Shown piece by piece: positions 44,478 through 54,893 of a DNA stretch of 64,000 bases. Location of the stretch: contig NZ_LWHJ01000028.1 in the NCBI RefSeq assembly GCF_001652725.1, forward strand, positions 1-64,000. The letters are read 5' to 3'. Within the stretch, counting starts at the first letter, position 1. Each line of letters begins with the position of its first letter. Below the pieces are notes generated by a model. It did no database searches and was not told the DNA's origin. It worked only from the letters and a program-made list of their open reading frames with translations. The DNA is from Pedobacter psychrophilus (lineage in GTDB: Bacteria > Bacteroidota > Bacteroidia > Sphingobacteriales > Sphingobacteriaceae). Position numbers and translations under genes: made by a program.

Positions 44478-45152
44478 ATGAAAATTCAACTATTAATTTT
44501 ATTAATATTTTTAACTAAGCTGAGTGTTTCTCAAGTAAAGCAAGCAATATTAAAAAAAGAGTATATTTCGGATAATTATTCACTTTATTATTCTATTGAT
44601 GAATCTAAAGTATTAAACGGTAACTATTATGTTAATGATGCAAAAAATGCACTTGTCCTAAAAGGTAATTATTCTAATGGTTTAAGGAATGGATTATGGT
44701 TATTATTTAATAATGATGGTTCTCTTAAAATGTCTTTTAATTCTTCATCCAATAAATTAATATTCTTAATACCAAATTTTTTTTCTAACATAGGTTATAG
44801 TTTTTCTGAAGAAAAAATGAAAGACTTTAGATTAGCATTGCCTTTATTTAGTTTTGATTTGCTATTTGATTTGCTAAGTCAAAATAAAGCTTTTAAAAGT
44901 TTAGATAGGGAAAGTGCAAAAGAATTATCTTTAGTAGCATCAATTAATGAAAATGGAAAGGCAACTTTTACTATAAATAAGAATGATAACATCTTAATTG
45001 ATAATTTAGAAATAGAAAACAATAAATTTTTTGATTTAGATTGGATTCCTGCATTTAATAGCAATAGAAATACTTCAATTAGGCTGATCTTCCCTTTAAA
45101 TATTACTCCAGATTCTGATGCAGAAAGACAAAGGTTTAGATGGAATTATTAA
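44478..45152 (+). CDS. Exported MORN/TonB-C-like protein with altered C-terminus
   Basis: A 224-residue exported protein with a signal peptide (about 1-18). It has a MORN-like pair (NGNYYVNDAKNALVLKGNYSNGLRNGLWLLFNNDG) and a C-terminal part (SLVASINENGKATFTINKND) like that of the protein at 23085-24194. From about residue 212 the reading frame runs into a SusD fragment in a different frame and stops, so the last dozen residues are probably not original. Its function is unknown, and truncation by a deletion is likely. Confidence 0.6.
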   Translation: MKIQLLILLIFLTKLSVSQVKQAILKKEYISDNYSLYYSIDESKVLNGNYYVNDAKNALVLKGNYSNGLRNGLWLLFNNDGSLKMSFNSSSNKLIFLIPNFFSNIGYSFSEEKMKDFRLALPLFSFDLLFDLLSQNKAFKSLDRESAKELSLVASINENGKATFTINKNDNILIDNLEIENNKFFDLDWIPAFNSNRNTSIRLIFPLNITPDSDAERQRFRWNY

Positions 45153-45627
45153 TATTCTCTTAAATTATAGAGAAAATCAGTTGATCCTTGCAGAATCTTA
45201 CATGAAAAAAGCTAATGCTGATCCAAATTCAGCTTTAGTAGCATTAAATACCGTAAGAGATTATTATAATAATTCTGGATACGTAGCTTCTGGATATTAT
45301 AGTTTTGGTAAGTCATATCAACCTTATTTATTAACAGATTTTGCTCCAGGTGAAATTGAAAACCCAGCTTTAACAGGAACAACAGTTAATCAAGCCTTGC
45401 TAAAAGAAATAATTGAAGAAAGATACGTTAGCTTAATTGGACAAATAGAGCAATTTACAGATGTTAGAAGAACCAAAAATCTATTAGGGATTGCTCCTGT
45501 ATCAGGCACAATATTACCTCAAAGATTTTTGTATCCTCAAAGCGAATTAAATACCAACACTAATACACCTAAATTAGTAACTGGAGATTTATTTAAACCA
45601 TTAACATCAAACACTTCCGCTTATTAA
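45100..45627 (+). pseudogene. C-terminal fragment of a SusD-like lipoprotein
   Basis: From about 45100 a frame encodes the last ~175 residues of a SusD/RagB protein: YRENQLILAESYMKKANA matches the usual AEAY helix. IIEERYVSLIGQIEQFTDVRR and the terminal PQRFLYPQSELNTN match the family C-terminus. There is no signal peptide, no N-terminal domain and no start at the expected place. An upstream stop in frame at 45097 and the overlap with the MORN gene indicate a deletion junction near 45100. No SusC partner remains next to it. A hairpin terminator follows. Confidence 0.85.
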
Positions 45628-45643
45628 AAAATAGGTTTTGATT

Positions 45644-45689
45644 AGTCCTAACTATTTAACCGAACCGTTAAGTAGTTAGGACTTTTTTA
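45644..45689 (+). terminator. Terminator after the SusD fragment
   Basis: AGTCCTAACTATTTAAC pairs with GTTAAGTAGTTAGGACT (one wobble) around CGAACC, followed by TTTTTT. It is the intact end of the lost SusD operon. Confidence 0.88.
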
Positions 45690-46256
45690 TTTTAACTCAA
45701 TTTTTTTTATCAACTTAAATAATTTTAGTTCATAATATTTTTAATAAAGATATATATCTATATAAATATCTATAATTTAAATGAACAAGTAAAAATTCCA
45801 CTAAATATCTAAAACAAAAGCTTAAATTTCAGATTGGCTCTAATTTTTATAGCGTCTTAGCATTAAAAATCATTTGAAAGCTATCGTTAAGTAAATGCTT
45901 AATGACATAATTGATCTTATACGGTTTCATATTCGGTTTGTAGAAAAATCGATGACTTTTTTGAGTCGAAATAAACTATTTTTTTAAAATAATTGACTAA
46001 TAGGCTTAGCTTTTAAAATAAAAGTATTTAATCAAACTTAAATCATCAGAATTTACAAAATCATAAAGTTAAAAAAATTTCAATCTTACAAGCCACACCG
46101 GAAACAAACAAAAACGCAAAAATTTTAAATATCTGATTTTCAGCATTTTAATTCAATATGTTAAAAGTTGTTAAATTTTTATTTGTTTTTACCATTTTTC
46201 TTCATTTATATTACAGATTAATTCACACTATAACTAAACTAAATTTTTAAAATTGT
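45690..46256. other. AT-rich 567-bp gap before the second SusC gene
   Basis: No ORF is visible. The gap is AT-rich with ATATATCTATATAAATATC-like tracts near 45750 and ends in the conserved SusC promoter and leader (46182-46256). Nothing else is recognised. Confidence 0.6.
46182..46214 (+). promoter_or_regulatory. Promoter of the second SusCD locus
   Basis: TTTG (46182-46185), 21-bp spacer, TATATTAC (46207-46214), identical in layout to the promoter at 38620-38652. The following leader (TTAATTCACACTATAA, then ACTAAA and TTTAAAATTG) is shared up to the start codon. Confidence 0.6.
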
Positions 46257-49200
46257 ATGAAAAAACTCTTACAAAGTTTCTTTGTCATGCTGCTAATAGC
46301 TACGAGCGTTTTAGCGCAAGATAAGACCGTTACGGGTACAGTAACGGATCAAACCGACGGATCTCCTTTGCCAGGAGTTAGCGTGACCATCGTTGGTACA
46401 AAACTTGGCACCCAAACTGATGTAAATGGAAAATATTCGTTAAGAGCGCCAAGTGGCTCAACAAAATTGATTTTTTCTTTTATTGGATACACAAACAAAA
46501 CAGTGACTATTAATGGCACAACATTAAATGTAACTTTAGATTCTGATAATAAACAGCTTTCTGAAGTTGTTGTTGTTGGTTATGGAACTCAATTAAGAAA
46601 AGATGTTACTGGTTCGTCTTCTACTTTTAAAAGGGTCTGAAATTAGCAATGTTTCCGTTCCTTCTTTTGATAGGGCTTTGGCAGGGAAAATAGCAGGGGT
46701 TCAAGTAATTACTCCTTCTGGACAACTTGGTCAACCTGCTCAAATTCGAATTAGAGGCGTAAACTCTATATCTTCTGGGGTAACTCCTCTATATGTAATC
46801 GATGGTGTGCCAGCTTTTAGTGGTGATGTTGGTGGATTTACATCTGCTAACGCTTTAGCTGATATTAATCCAAATGATATTGAGACTTTTGAGGTTTTAA
46901 AAGATGGTGCTGCAACAGCTATTTATGGCTCTAGAGCATCGAATGGGGTTGTTTTAATAACTACAAAAAGAGGTAAAGCTGGCAAAACTGTTTTTAATTA
47001 TGATGGATATTACGCAACAGCAAAAAACTCTAGTAGGTTTGATTTGTTAAATGCAGATCAATTTATTGAGGTCTCTAATGAAAAATTTGTCGCTTCTGGT
47101 AATGCACCACAAGCCTTTCCCACACCTGATGGTAATGGCGGGTTTGTAGATACTGATTGGCAAGATTTCTTATTTAGAACTGCCAACCAACAAAATCACT
47201 CTGTTTCCGCAACTGGTGGTACAGAAACTAGTAAATTCTATTTTTCTTTAGGATATTCTGATCAAGATGGTATTCTAAGAGCGAATTCCTTAAAAAGATA
47301 CTCGTTAAAAGGAAATTTTGATCAAAAAATAAATAAATATTTAAATTTTGGTATAACATCTGGCTTTACATATCAAAACAATAAGGGCTCAACTATTGGG
47401 TCAAATGCGCTTTCTGGAAATATTTTTGGTGGCTCGAGAATGCTTCCAAACGTCACTGTATTCAATCCAGCAGATGTTACCGGATATAATATCGATGCCA
47501 ATAGAGTTGCTGTTGGTAGGGGTTCTAACTTAATCGCAATATCTGATAATATTCCTAATCAAATATTTGTTATTGATAAAATTTAAGGACTTCACAAACT
47601 TATAGAGCGTTAGCGTCAACTTATTTAGAAGTAAATATTGCAACTGGTTTAAAATTTAAAACCCAAATAGGAATTGATGGTAGTTATGTAGATGATTTTA
47701 CTTTTAACGATCCAAGACATGGAGACGGAAGAGGGGCTAATGGAACTGCTTCTCAAGCTTATTCACCCTCATTTAGATGGAATTTGCAAAATATTTTAAG
47801 TTATAACAAATCCTTTAATAAAGATCATAACTTAGATTTAACATTGGTTCAGGAATATCAAAAAGAAAAATCTTCATTTTATCAAGCTTCTATATAAAAT
47901 ATCACAGATATTTATTGGAATCAAAATATAACTTCAGGTACTTTTGTTACACCTACTGTTGGGGGGGGTCAATCTCAGTTTGGATTAGAATCTTATTTAG
48001 CTCGTTTAAACTACAATTATAAAAGTAAATATTACTTAGGAGCATCCATTCGTCAAGATAGTAACTCTGACTTGCCAGAAGCAAATCGTAAAGGATATTT
48101 TCCGGGCGTTTCTGTAGCTTATAGAATCTCAGAAGAATCATTTTTTAAAAATTCTACGGCCTTAGGATTTATATCTGACTTTAGAATAAGAGGATCATTT
48201 GCTGAAGTTGGAAATATCGCTATTGGTAGATTTAGATATTTAGGTCAATATTCTGCTGCTGTTTATGGTGGCCAAAGCGGGATAGGATTCAGTAACATAG
48301 GAAACCCAGCATTAAGATGGGAGGAGCAGAAAAAATATGATCTTGGTTTAGAATTGGGATTTCTTGATGGTAGAATTAACTTTATTGCTGACTACTTTAG
48401 ACAAGACAATGATAAAATTGTTCTATCAGCACCAACAGCTCCTTCATTGGGAGTACCGGGCAACTCAATTGTTCAAAACGTTGGTAATATCAGAAATAGT
48501 GGATTTGAACTAGGTATAAATGCAGAAGTTTTGAGAAAAGGTGATTTTACTTGGTCTTCATCATTTAATTTTACTACTCAAAAAAATAAGGTTTTAGCTC
48601 TATTTAATAATGAAGACCAAATTGGTGCTTATAATATCATTAGAGTAGGTGAATCAATTAACGCGTTATATGGATATCAATATTTAGGAGTTGCACCAGC
48701 AAATGGTAATCCTCTATATCAAAAAGCTAACGGAACTATTATTCAAGGAAGAATATCCAATCAAGCATATTATACATATGACCCTGCAAATCCAAATCAG
48801 TATTATAATTCAGCTCTACCTATAAGTGCATCAAATCCTGATAACAGAGCTACCTTAGCATCTTCTGATAGATCAGTTTTAGGAAGTGTTCTTCCTAAAT
48901 GGTTTGGAGGATTTAATAATACCTTTACTTACAAAGGAATAGATCTAAATGTCTTACTAAGATATCAAGGAGGAAACCTAATCTATAATAGAACAAGAAC
49001 CGATTTAGTTAATCAAAACTTTGTTAATAATGGTACTGAAATCCTAGGAAGATGGAAAAGTGTAGCGGAGCCAGGAGATGGCGTTACTCCAAGCGTTTAT
49101 TTTGGTAGAAGTACTTTTATCAATTTAGATAATCAAGCTTATACTCGATTTGTGGAGAAAGGTGATTTTTTAAGGTTGGATAATTTGTCTTTGGGTTATA

Positions 49201-49391
49201 AAATTCCTTCAAAAGCACTCAATAAAATAAGTGTAGGAAGTGTTAGAATTTATGCTTCAGCACAAAATTTATTCGTTATTACTGGTTACAAGGGTCTTGA
49301 CCCAGAAACCAATACTAATGGTGCAGGTGTTGATTATAACGGAAATCCTCAACAGAGAACTTTCACATTCGGAATCAATTTAGGTATTTAA
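46257..49391 (+). pseudogene. SusC-like receptor with two frameshifts and a nonsense codon
   Basis: Three frames assemble into one SusC of about 1044 residues: signal peptide SVLAQ, CarboxypepD_reg (DGSPLPGVSVTIVGT), SEVVVVGYGTQLRKDVTGS, plug (IRGVNSISSGVTPLYVIDGVP, TAIYGSRASNGVVLITTKRG) and barrel ending TFTFGINLGI. Break 1: an extra A in the AAAA run at 46629-46632, after which KGSEISN continues one frame over. Break 2: one base missing near 47577-47581, after which NLRTSQTYRALASTYL continues. Break 3: in-frame TAA at 47895-47897 between FYQASI and NITDIYW. A G8 tract lies at 47961-47968. Three lesions in one gene argue for a pseudogene unless the assembly is poor here. The SusD partner downstream is intact. 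Confidence 0.88.
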
Positions 49392-49403
49392 AACTTTGAA
49401 ATA

Positions 49404-51053
49404 ATGAGAAAAAACATAAAATATGTACTAACTAATAAGGTGTTTATAGCATTTACTATAGCCTTATTTTTAGGAGTGAGTTCATGTAAGAACTTCACAG
49501 ATATTACCCCTGATAATACACTAGCTGAAAATGACGCTTACAGTAATGATCAAAGAGCCTTAGCTGCAATAACTGGAGTATATAGTGCTGCTCAATCTAG
49601 CCCTTATACCGACGGAAGCAATAGAGGATATCCTTTTGGTGCCGCTAATACAATTCAAGGAGATATGAGAGGTGAAGACCTTATTGCTGTTCCTTCTTTT
49701 TTCGCTATTACCAATGAGAATACTCATGATGTTACTACAGCTAACAACACAGCTATGTGGACTTCATTATTTGCCACAATTAATAGGGCTAACGAGGTTA
49801 TTGAAAAATTAGTCGCTGCTTCAGCGGCTGGGACTGTTACACAAGCTGTCTCTTTAAAGGGCCAAGCAGAAGCTCGTTTTTTAAGGGCTTTAAGTTATCA
49901 TGAATTATTAGTTTTATTTGCTAGACCTTACAATCACACAGTTGGAGCAACTCATTTAGGTGTTCCAATTAGAGAGGTGGCAAATAATACACCTCAACGT
50001 GTTGAAGAAAATAGAAATGCTCCAAGAAATACAGTTGCACAATGTTACAGCTTTATTTTAGCTGATTTAGATTTTGCTGAAACAAACTTAACAGCTACTA
50101 ACGGCAGTACTTCTTTAACAATTACTAGAGCTACCAAAGGAGCGGCAGTAGCCTTAAAAACTCGAATTAAATTACACATGGGTGATTATGCTGGAGTTAT
50201 AACAGAAGGCACAAAGTTAGGCACTAGTGCGGCATCAGGGCCGTATGCAAGTGCTACACCTTATGCTGTTTATAGGTTAACGGCTTCTCCAGACGGTCCG
50301 TTTTCTAGTACTGCAGCAAATTATGGTAATACAGAATCTATATTTTCTATAGAGCACTCAACAATACGTAATGCGGGAACAAATGGTTCTTTAAGTACTA
50401 TGCTTTCTAGAGCACCAGGAAGGGCATTAATTGCTATATCACCTATAATTTGGAATCAACCATTTTGGAGAGCTGATGATTTAAGGAGAACCCTTTTAAC
50501 TGGAACAGATGTGCCACCTGCGGTTTCTAGATCTTATTTTAGTTTAAAATACAAGGATGTCCCTACATTTACGGATGCGAATCCAATAATTAGATATGCA
50601 GAAGTGTTATTAAATGTCGCTGAAGCTTATTCAAGAATCACCGCTTTAGATGTTAGAGCTTTAAATTTACTAAATGCAGTTAGAAATAGATCAGTTACTT
50701 TAGCAGCAAATCAATTTACTATTGCAAGCTTCGCAACAGGTATTACTTTAACACAGGCTATCCTTAATGAAAGAAGAATTGAATTCTTAGGCGAAGGACG
50801 TAGATATCCAGATATACATAGGCTGGCGTTAGATCCTAATTTTGGAACCAATGGAATTCCTTCAAAAGTAACTTATGCGGCAGCAACTTTTGCAAGTTAT
50901 AATACATCTACTCCATACGCTGGAGCTAGAGCTATAGCCGCTATTCCTTACGATATAAATGCAACAAATGGTTTTAAATTTATTTGGCCAATACCTCAGG
51001 TTGAAACAAACACTAATCCAGTATTAGCAGCACAACAAAACCCAGGTTATTAA
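49404..51053 (+). CDS. SusD/RagB-family surface lipoprotein
   Basis: A 549-residue lipoprotein (lipobox GVSSC) with the RagB/SusD layout. The N-terminus is KNFTDITPDNTLAENDAYSNDQRALAAITGVY, followed by QAEARFLRALSYHELLVLFARPYNH. The C-terminal part has IIRYAEVLLNVAEAYSRI, ILNERRIEFLGEGRRYPDIHRLA and FIWPIPQVETNTNPVL. It lies 12 bp after the broken SusC gene and is complete. Without its channel its role is doubtful unless the SusC lesions are sequence errors. No hydrolase or other cargo gene follows. Confidence 0.93.
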   Translation: MRKNIKYVLTNKVFIAFTIALFLGVSSCKNFTDITPDNTLAENDAYSNDQRALAAITGVYSAAQSSPYTDGSNRGYPFGAANTIQGDMRGEDLIAVPSFFAITNENTHDVTTANNTAMWTSLFATINRANEVIEKLVAASAAGTVTQAVSLKGQAEARFLRALSYHELLVLFARPYNHTVGATHLGVPIREVANNTPQRVEENRNAPRNTVAQCYSFILADLDFAETNLTATNGSTSLTITRATKGAAVALKTRIKLHMGDYAGVITEGTKLGTSAASGPYASATPYAVYRLTASPDGPFSSTAANYGNTESIFSIEHSTIRNAGTNGSLSTMLSRAPGRALIAISPIIWNQPFWRADDLRRTLLTGTDVPPAVSRSYFSLKYKDVPTFTDANPIIRYAEVLLNVAEAYSRITALDVRALNLLNAVRNRSVTLAANQFTIASFATGITLTQAILNERRIEFLGEGRRYPDIHRLALDPNFGTNGIPSKVTYAAATFASYNTSTPYAGARAIAAIPYDINATNGFKFIWPIPQVETNTNPVLAAQQNPGY

Positions 51054-51071
51054 TTTCATTTTTTCTTAAAC

Positions 51072-51116
51072 AAAAAAAAGAGAGGCTTTCTTAATAAGAA
51101 AGCCTCTCTTTTTTTA
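51072..51116 (+). terminator. Bidirectional terminator between susD-2 and bshA
   Basis: AAAGAGAGGCTTTCTTA pairs with TAAGAAAGCCTCTCTTT, with A- and T-runs on both sides. It ends the SusD gene on the plus strand and bshA on the minus strand. Confidence 0.93.
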
Positions 51117-51119
51117 AAA

Positions 51120-52256
51120 TCAGTTTATTACGCTCTTCTCTATAATCTCCCTATAAAAATCCTCATACATAGGCAAAACTAAATCCAAGTCAAACTCTGC
51201 TGCCCTTTTTAAAGCGTTTTCTTTAAATTTATTTAATCTGTCTTCATCTTCTAAAATATAAATGGCATGATTTGCCATTCCTTCAACATCACCTACATTA
51301 TCCATAAATCCGGTTATGCCATCAACGTTAAGTTCTGGTAAACCCCCGGTATTAGTGGATACTACAGGAACTTTACAAGCCATTGCTTCTAATGCAGCTA
51401 AACCAAAACTTTCTGCTTCTGAAGGCATGATAAACAAATCACCAACAGACAAAATTTCTTCTACGGCATCTTGCTTTCCTAAAAATCGGACATGGTCACA
51501 AACCTTTAAATCACGACATAATTGTTCGCAGTTTACACGTTCTGGACCATCGCCTACCATTAATAACTTAGCGGGCACTTTTTCTAATATCTTTTGAAAG
51601 ATATAAACAACATCTTGTGTTCTTTTTACCTTTCTAAAATTAGAGGTATGAACTAAAATACGCTCGCCTTGTGGGGCAATTGCTTTTTTGAAATGATCTT
51701 TTGGAGTTAACTTAAATCTCTTATGATCAATAAAATTTGGGATTACTTTGATGTCTTTCTGAATATCGAAATGATCATAAGTTGCCTTTTTTAAATCTTC
51801 TGAAACTGCAGTTACACCGTCAGATTGATTAATGGAAAATGTTACAACTGGCTTATAAGTTAAATCTTTACCAACTAAAGTAATATCAGTACCATGTAAT
51901 GTGGTAACAACAGGAATATGGATACCAAAAGTTGCTAATATTTGTTTGGCCATAAATGCTGCAGAGGCATGTGGAATTGCATAATGAACATGCAAAATAT
52001 CCAGTTTTTCAAACCTTACCACATCTACCATTTTACTAGATAGTGCCAATTCATAAGGGGCATAATCAAATAAAGGATATTTTGAAACGGAGACTTCGTG
52101 ATAAAATAGATTTTCTGAAAAGAAATCTAACCGAGCTGGTTGACTATATGTTATAAAATGGACCTGATGTCCATTATCTGCCAAAGCTTTGCCCAATTCT
52201 GTAGCTACTACTCCACTACCGCCAAATGTCGGGTAACAAACAATCCCTATTTTCAT
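51120..52256 (-). CDS. bshA: N-acetyl-alpha-D-glucosaminyl L-malate synthase (bacillithiol step 1)
   Basis: BshA joins UDP-GlcNAc to L-malate, the first step to the thiol bacillithiol. The 378-residue GT4 enzyme opens MKIGIVCYPTFGGSGVVATELG, the BshA signature, followed by DILHVHYAIPHASAAFMA, TTLHGTDITLVG and the donor-binding MPSEAESFGLAALEAMA. The later pathway genes bshB and bshC are not in the window. It is monocistronic with a shared terminator. Confidence 0.94.
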   Translation of the reverse strand: MKIGIVCYPTFGGSGVVATELGKALADNGHQVHFITYSQPARLDFFSENLFYHEVSVSKYPLFDYAPYELALSSKMVDVVRFEKLDILHVHYAIPHASAAFMAKQILATFGIHIPVVTTLHGTDITLVGKDLTYKPVVTFSINQSDGVTAVSEDLKKATYDHFDIQKDIKVIPNFIDHKRFKLTPKDHFKKAIAPQGERILVHTSNFRKVKRTQDVVYIFQKILEKVPAKLLMVGDGPERVNCEQLCRDLKVCDHVRFLGKQDAVEEILSVGDLFIMPSEAESFGLAALEAMACKVPVVSTNTGGLPELNVDGITGFMDNVGDVEGMANHAIYILEDEDRLNKFKENALKRAAEFDLDLVLPMYEDFYREIIEKSVIN

Positions 52257-52351
52257 TTAAAATATTTTCTGATTTATTAATTTTCTGATTTACAAATTAA
52301 GAGGTTAAACTTTCATTTATTGTTAAGAGAATGTAACAATACAAAGGTTAA

Positions 52352-52840
52352 TTATTCTTTCTCAGATGGAACAAATTCAATCTTTGTTTGCAATGCTTCT
52401 AATTTGGATTTCACATTACTGATTTCATCTTGATATTCTTTTACATTATCATTGGTATCACCCAGTTTTGAATTAAACTTTTCGGCTTGTTTCGCATCTT
52501 TTGTAGCTCTTCTCGAAGCTTGTTCAACTTTTGAAGCCAACTTACTGTCTCTTGGTTTTTCTGCAAGCTCATCAGAAAGACTTTTAGCTTCATCTGCTGA
52601 TTTACTTGCTTCATCATTTGCTTCTTTAACATCCCTAACTAAATCATTGACTTTTGATAATTCAGTTTCTAATGAAATATTTAAATTATTTAATTCGGTA
52701 TTGAGCTTTAAAAGTTCTCTCTGATTACTCAGCTTTTGCATCTCTGGGCTCAATTTTTCTGAACAAGAAGAAAAGCTAACTATTAAAATAACTAATAAAA
52801 CCAGTGTAGTTATTTGTTTTTGGATTGTTTTAATATTCAT
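52352..52840 (-). CDS. Coiled-coil lipoprotein
   Basis: A 162-residue lipoprotein from the ATG at 52840; an upstream GTG at 52864 would put eight residues before the signal and is less likely. The lipobox is FSSC. The mature part is nearly all heptad-like charged helix (about 45-150, SKVNDLVRDVKEANDEASKS and EQASRRATKDAKQAEK), resembling Lpp/Alanin-type envelope helices. It may tether or space envelope layers; no family is recognised. A serine hydrolase gene lies 32 bp upstream on the same strand, so they may be co-transcribed. Confidence 0.7.
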   Translation of the reverse strand: MNIKTIQKQITTLVLLVILIVSFSSCSEKLSPEMQKLSNQRELLKLNTELNNLNISLETELSKVNDLVRDVKEANDEASKSADEAKSLSDELAEKPRDSKLASKVEQASRRATKDAKQAEKFNSKLGDTNDNVKEYQDEISNVKSKLEALQTKIEFVPSEKE

Positions 52841-52872
52841 ATTTTTATAACCTTGATAATGCACTTTTGTTA

Positions 52873-54669
52873 TTAATTTCTGGCATTTTGTATTGCCTTG
52901 TAAATAACATCCTGAATTCTAGGACGAATATTTAATGTGGAAAGTTTATTATTAACCTCTGGATTTACCCTATTTGAAAGCAATATATAAATTAGGTTTT
53001 CTTTAGGATCTACCCAAACGCATGTTCCTGTATAGCCAGTATGACCATAAGATTGTGAAGAAGCAAATTTTGAAGGATAGCCATAAGTTGATTTTGAATC
53101 GAAACCATCAAACCCTAAACCTCTTCTGCTTAGTTCGGAATATTTAGTTGTAAAAAAGTTTACGATTTCTGGTTTAAAATATCTATCGCCTCCATATTCT
53201 CCTCTGTTTAATAACATCTGAAATAAAATAGCTAGATCAGAAGCATTAGAAAATAAACCAGCATGTCCTGAAACACCACCAACCATTGCGGCTCCTTGGT
53301 CATGTACATAACCCATTAATAAAGTTTTTCTGAAATAAGTATCTAACTCAGTAGGCACAATTTCTGATTTTGTAAAACGATAACGGGGATTAAATCCAGT
53401 TGAGCTCATTCCTAAAGGGTTATAAAAATTTGTTTTTACATAATTTTGCAAAGGAGTTTTAGTAATCTGCTCAATAACTTCTTTCATAAAATACATGCTT
53501 AAATCGCTGTAAACATATTTCCCTCTAGTTTTTAATGGGCTAGCTAACATTTGTTTCCACATCACATCATTGAAATAGCTTTTTTTCATGAAATAATTAT
53601 CCGCAACTTTAACATTATAAACTTCAGACGAATCTCTACTAAAATCATCTGGCTTTATGGCGCTAAAAAAAGGGATATAAGGAATAAACCCTGCTTGGTG
53701 CAACATCAATTCTTTTACCTTGATATCTGCTTTATCAGTATTTCTTGCCTGTGCTAAATAAGTATCTATAGTTGTATCTAAATCTAATTGGTTGGTTTCA
53801 TATAAGTGCATTACTTCCATTGTGGTAGCTCCAACTTTGGTTATCGATGCCAAATCAAAAATGTCATTCACACTTTCTTTTTGTGCATCAGTATCGTAAG
53901 TATGGGCTCCATAAGCTTTATTAAAAATCACTTTTCCGTCTTTAGCGGCAAAAACTACCATGCCCGGTGTGGCTTTATTTCTTATGGCTTCAGCAGCAAT
54001 CTCATCAATTGCTTTTAAATCGTTTGCGTTTATATTTAAATCTTCTGGCACTGTAAATTGTAGTCTGATTCTATCAATATCGAAACCTGTATTTCTTTGA
54101 TATTTATCGCTAAAGCTGATAGGTAATCTGCCAAGACATGCTACACCACCAAAAATTAATTGTGCCGAAAAACTAGCTGCTTGTTGGTCTTTTACAGGAG
54201 AAAACACAATTGGGGCTTTAACATTATTTAATTTTGCCAAGTTTTTACCTTCACCAAAATAATTGATTACTACTTGTCTTGTGTTTTCCATTTGATTGAT
54301 GAAAAATAGAATTTCATCATTGAATTCTGTACTATCAGTTACTTGAATTATGATAGTGTTAAAAAATTTTAAATCGGCGTTAAGTGCATTAAGATCTTTT
54401 GTAAGAGGGAAAGTTTTAATGTCAGCATATTTATTTAAGATGCTATCAAAAATACTGTGGTATTTATAGCCTAAATCTATGCTTGCAATGGTTTTGATCT
54501 CTAATTTTTTTAGTGGTAAAAGTGCTTTTTCGTTATTTAATACAACAGTAGCTTGCCCTGCATTATTGAATTTTTCTAACCAATTTTGAGCGTCCTTATG
54601 TTCTTGTCCACAAGCAAAAAAGAACGTTGAAATAAACAGAAAGAAAGCGAATGAGATTTTTTTTATCAT
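52873..54669 (-). CDS. Serine hydrolase with a GH3 C-terminal-domain remnant
   Basis: A 598-residue exported protein, likely a lipoprotein (Cys20, FFFAC). Residues about 35-190 resemble the C-terminal domain of GH3 glycosidases (VVLNNEKALLPLKKL, then AQLIFGGVACLGRLPISFS). Residues about 215-595 are a class C beta-lactamase/esterase domain with SxxK at S275-I-T-K278 and a Y-S-D element in KYVYSDLSMYF, then GHTGYTGTCVWVDP near the end. Related Bacteroidota proteins of about 1000 residues carry a full GH3 catalytic barrel in front; that barrel is absent here. The role is probably cell-wall or surface-ester hydrolysis; the substrate is unknown. Confidence 0.8.
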   Translation of the reverse strand: MIKKISFAFFLFISTFFFACGQEHKDAQNWLEKFNNAGQATVVLNNEKALLPLKKLEIKTIASIDLGYKYHSIFDSILNKYADIKTFPLTKDLNALNADLKFFNTIIIQVTDSTEFNDEILFFINQMENTRQVVINYFGEGKNLAKLNNVKAPIVFSPVKDQQAASFSAQLIFGGVACLGRLPISFSDKYQRNTGFDIDRIRLQFTVPEDLNINANDLKAIDEIAAEAIRNKATPGMVVFAAKDGKVIFNKAYGAHTYDTDAQKESVNDIFDLASITKVGATTMEVMHLYETNQLDLDTTIDTYLAQARNTDKADIKVKELMLHQAGFIPYIPFFSAIKPDDFSRDSSEVYNVKVADNYFMKKSYFNDVMWKQMLASPLKTRGKYVYSDLSMYFMKEVIEQITKTPLQNYVKTNFYNPLGMSSTGFNPRYRFTKSEIVPTELDTYFRKTLLMGYVHDQGAAMVGGVSGHAGLFSNASDLAILFQMLLNRGEYGGDRYFKPEIVNFFTTKYSELSRRGLGFDGFDSKSTYGYPSKFASSQSYGHTGYTGTCVWVDPKENLIYILLSNRVNPEVNNKLSTLNIRPRIQDVIYKAIQNARN

Positions 54670-54893
54670 TTGATAGAAGAAAGTTACGGTTTAATATGAT
54701 GATGCTTTGCTTGGTTTACAAATATTTATCCAAAAATTGTTGACAACATTAAATTGTCTGAATCATGATTTACAAGATTTAAGGATTTTTCTTGATCAAA
54801 GGGTAAACAATTTAAAACATTAAGGAGTTAAGAGACATTAAGCCTTATAGTTAAGAAAAGAATCTTTAGACAATTATCTTAAATAATTTCAAC

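Noticed and set aside
47961-47968. G8 tract as a proven phase-variation switch
   Set aside because: The tract is in frame here and the gene has three other lesions; slippage control is only a possibility.
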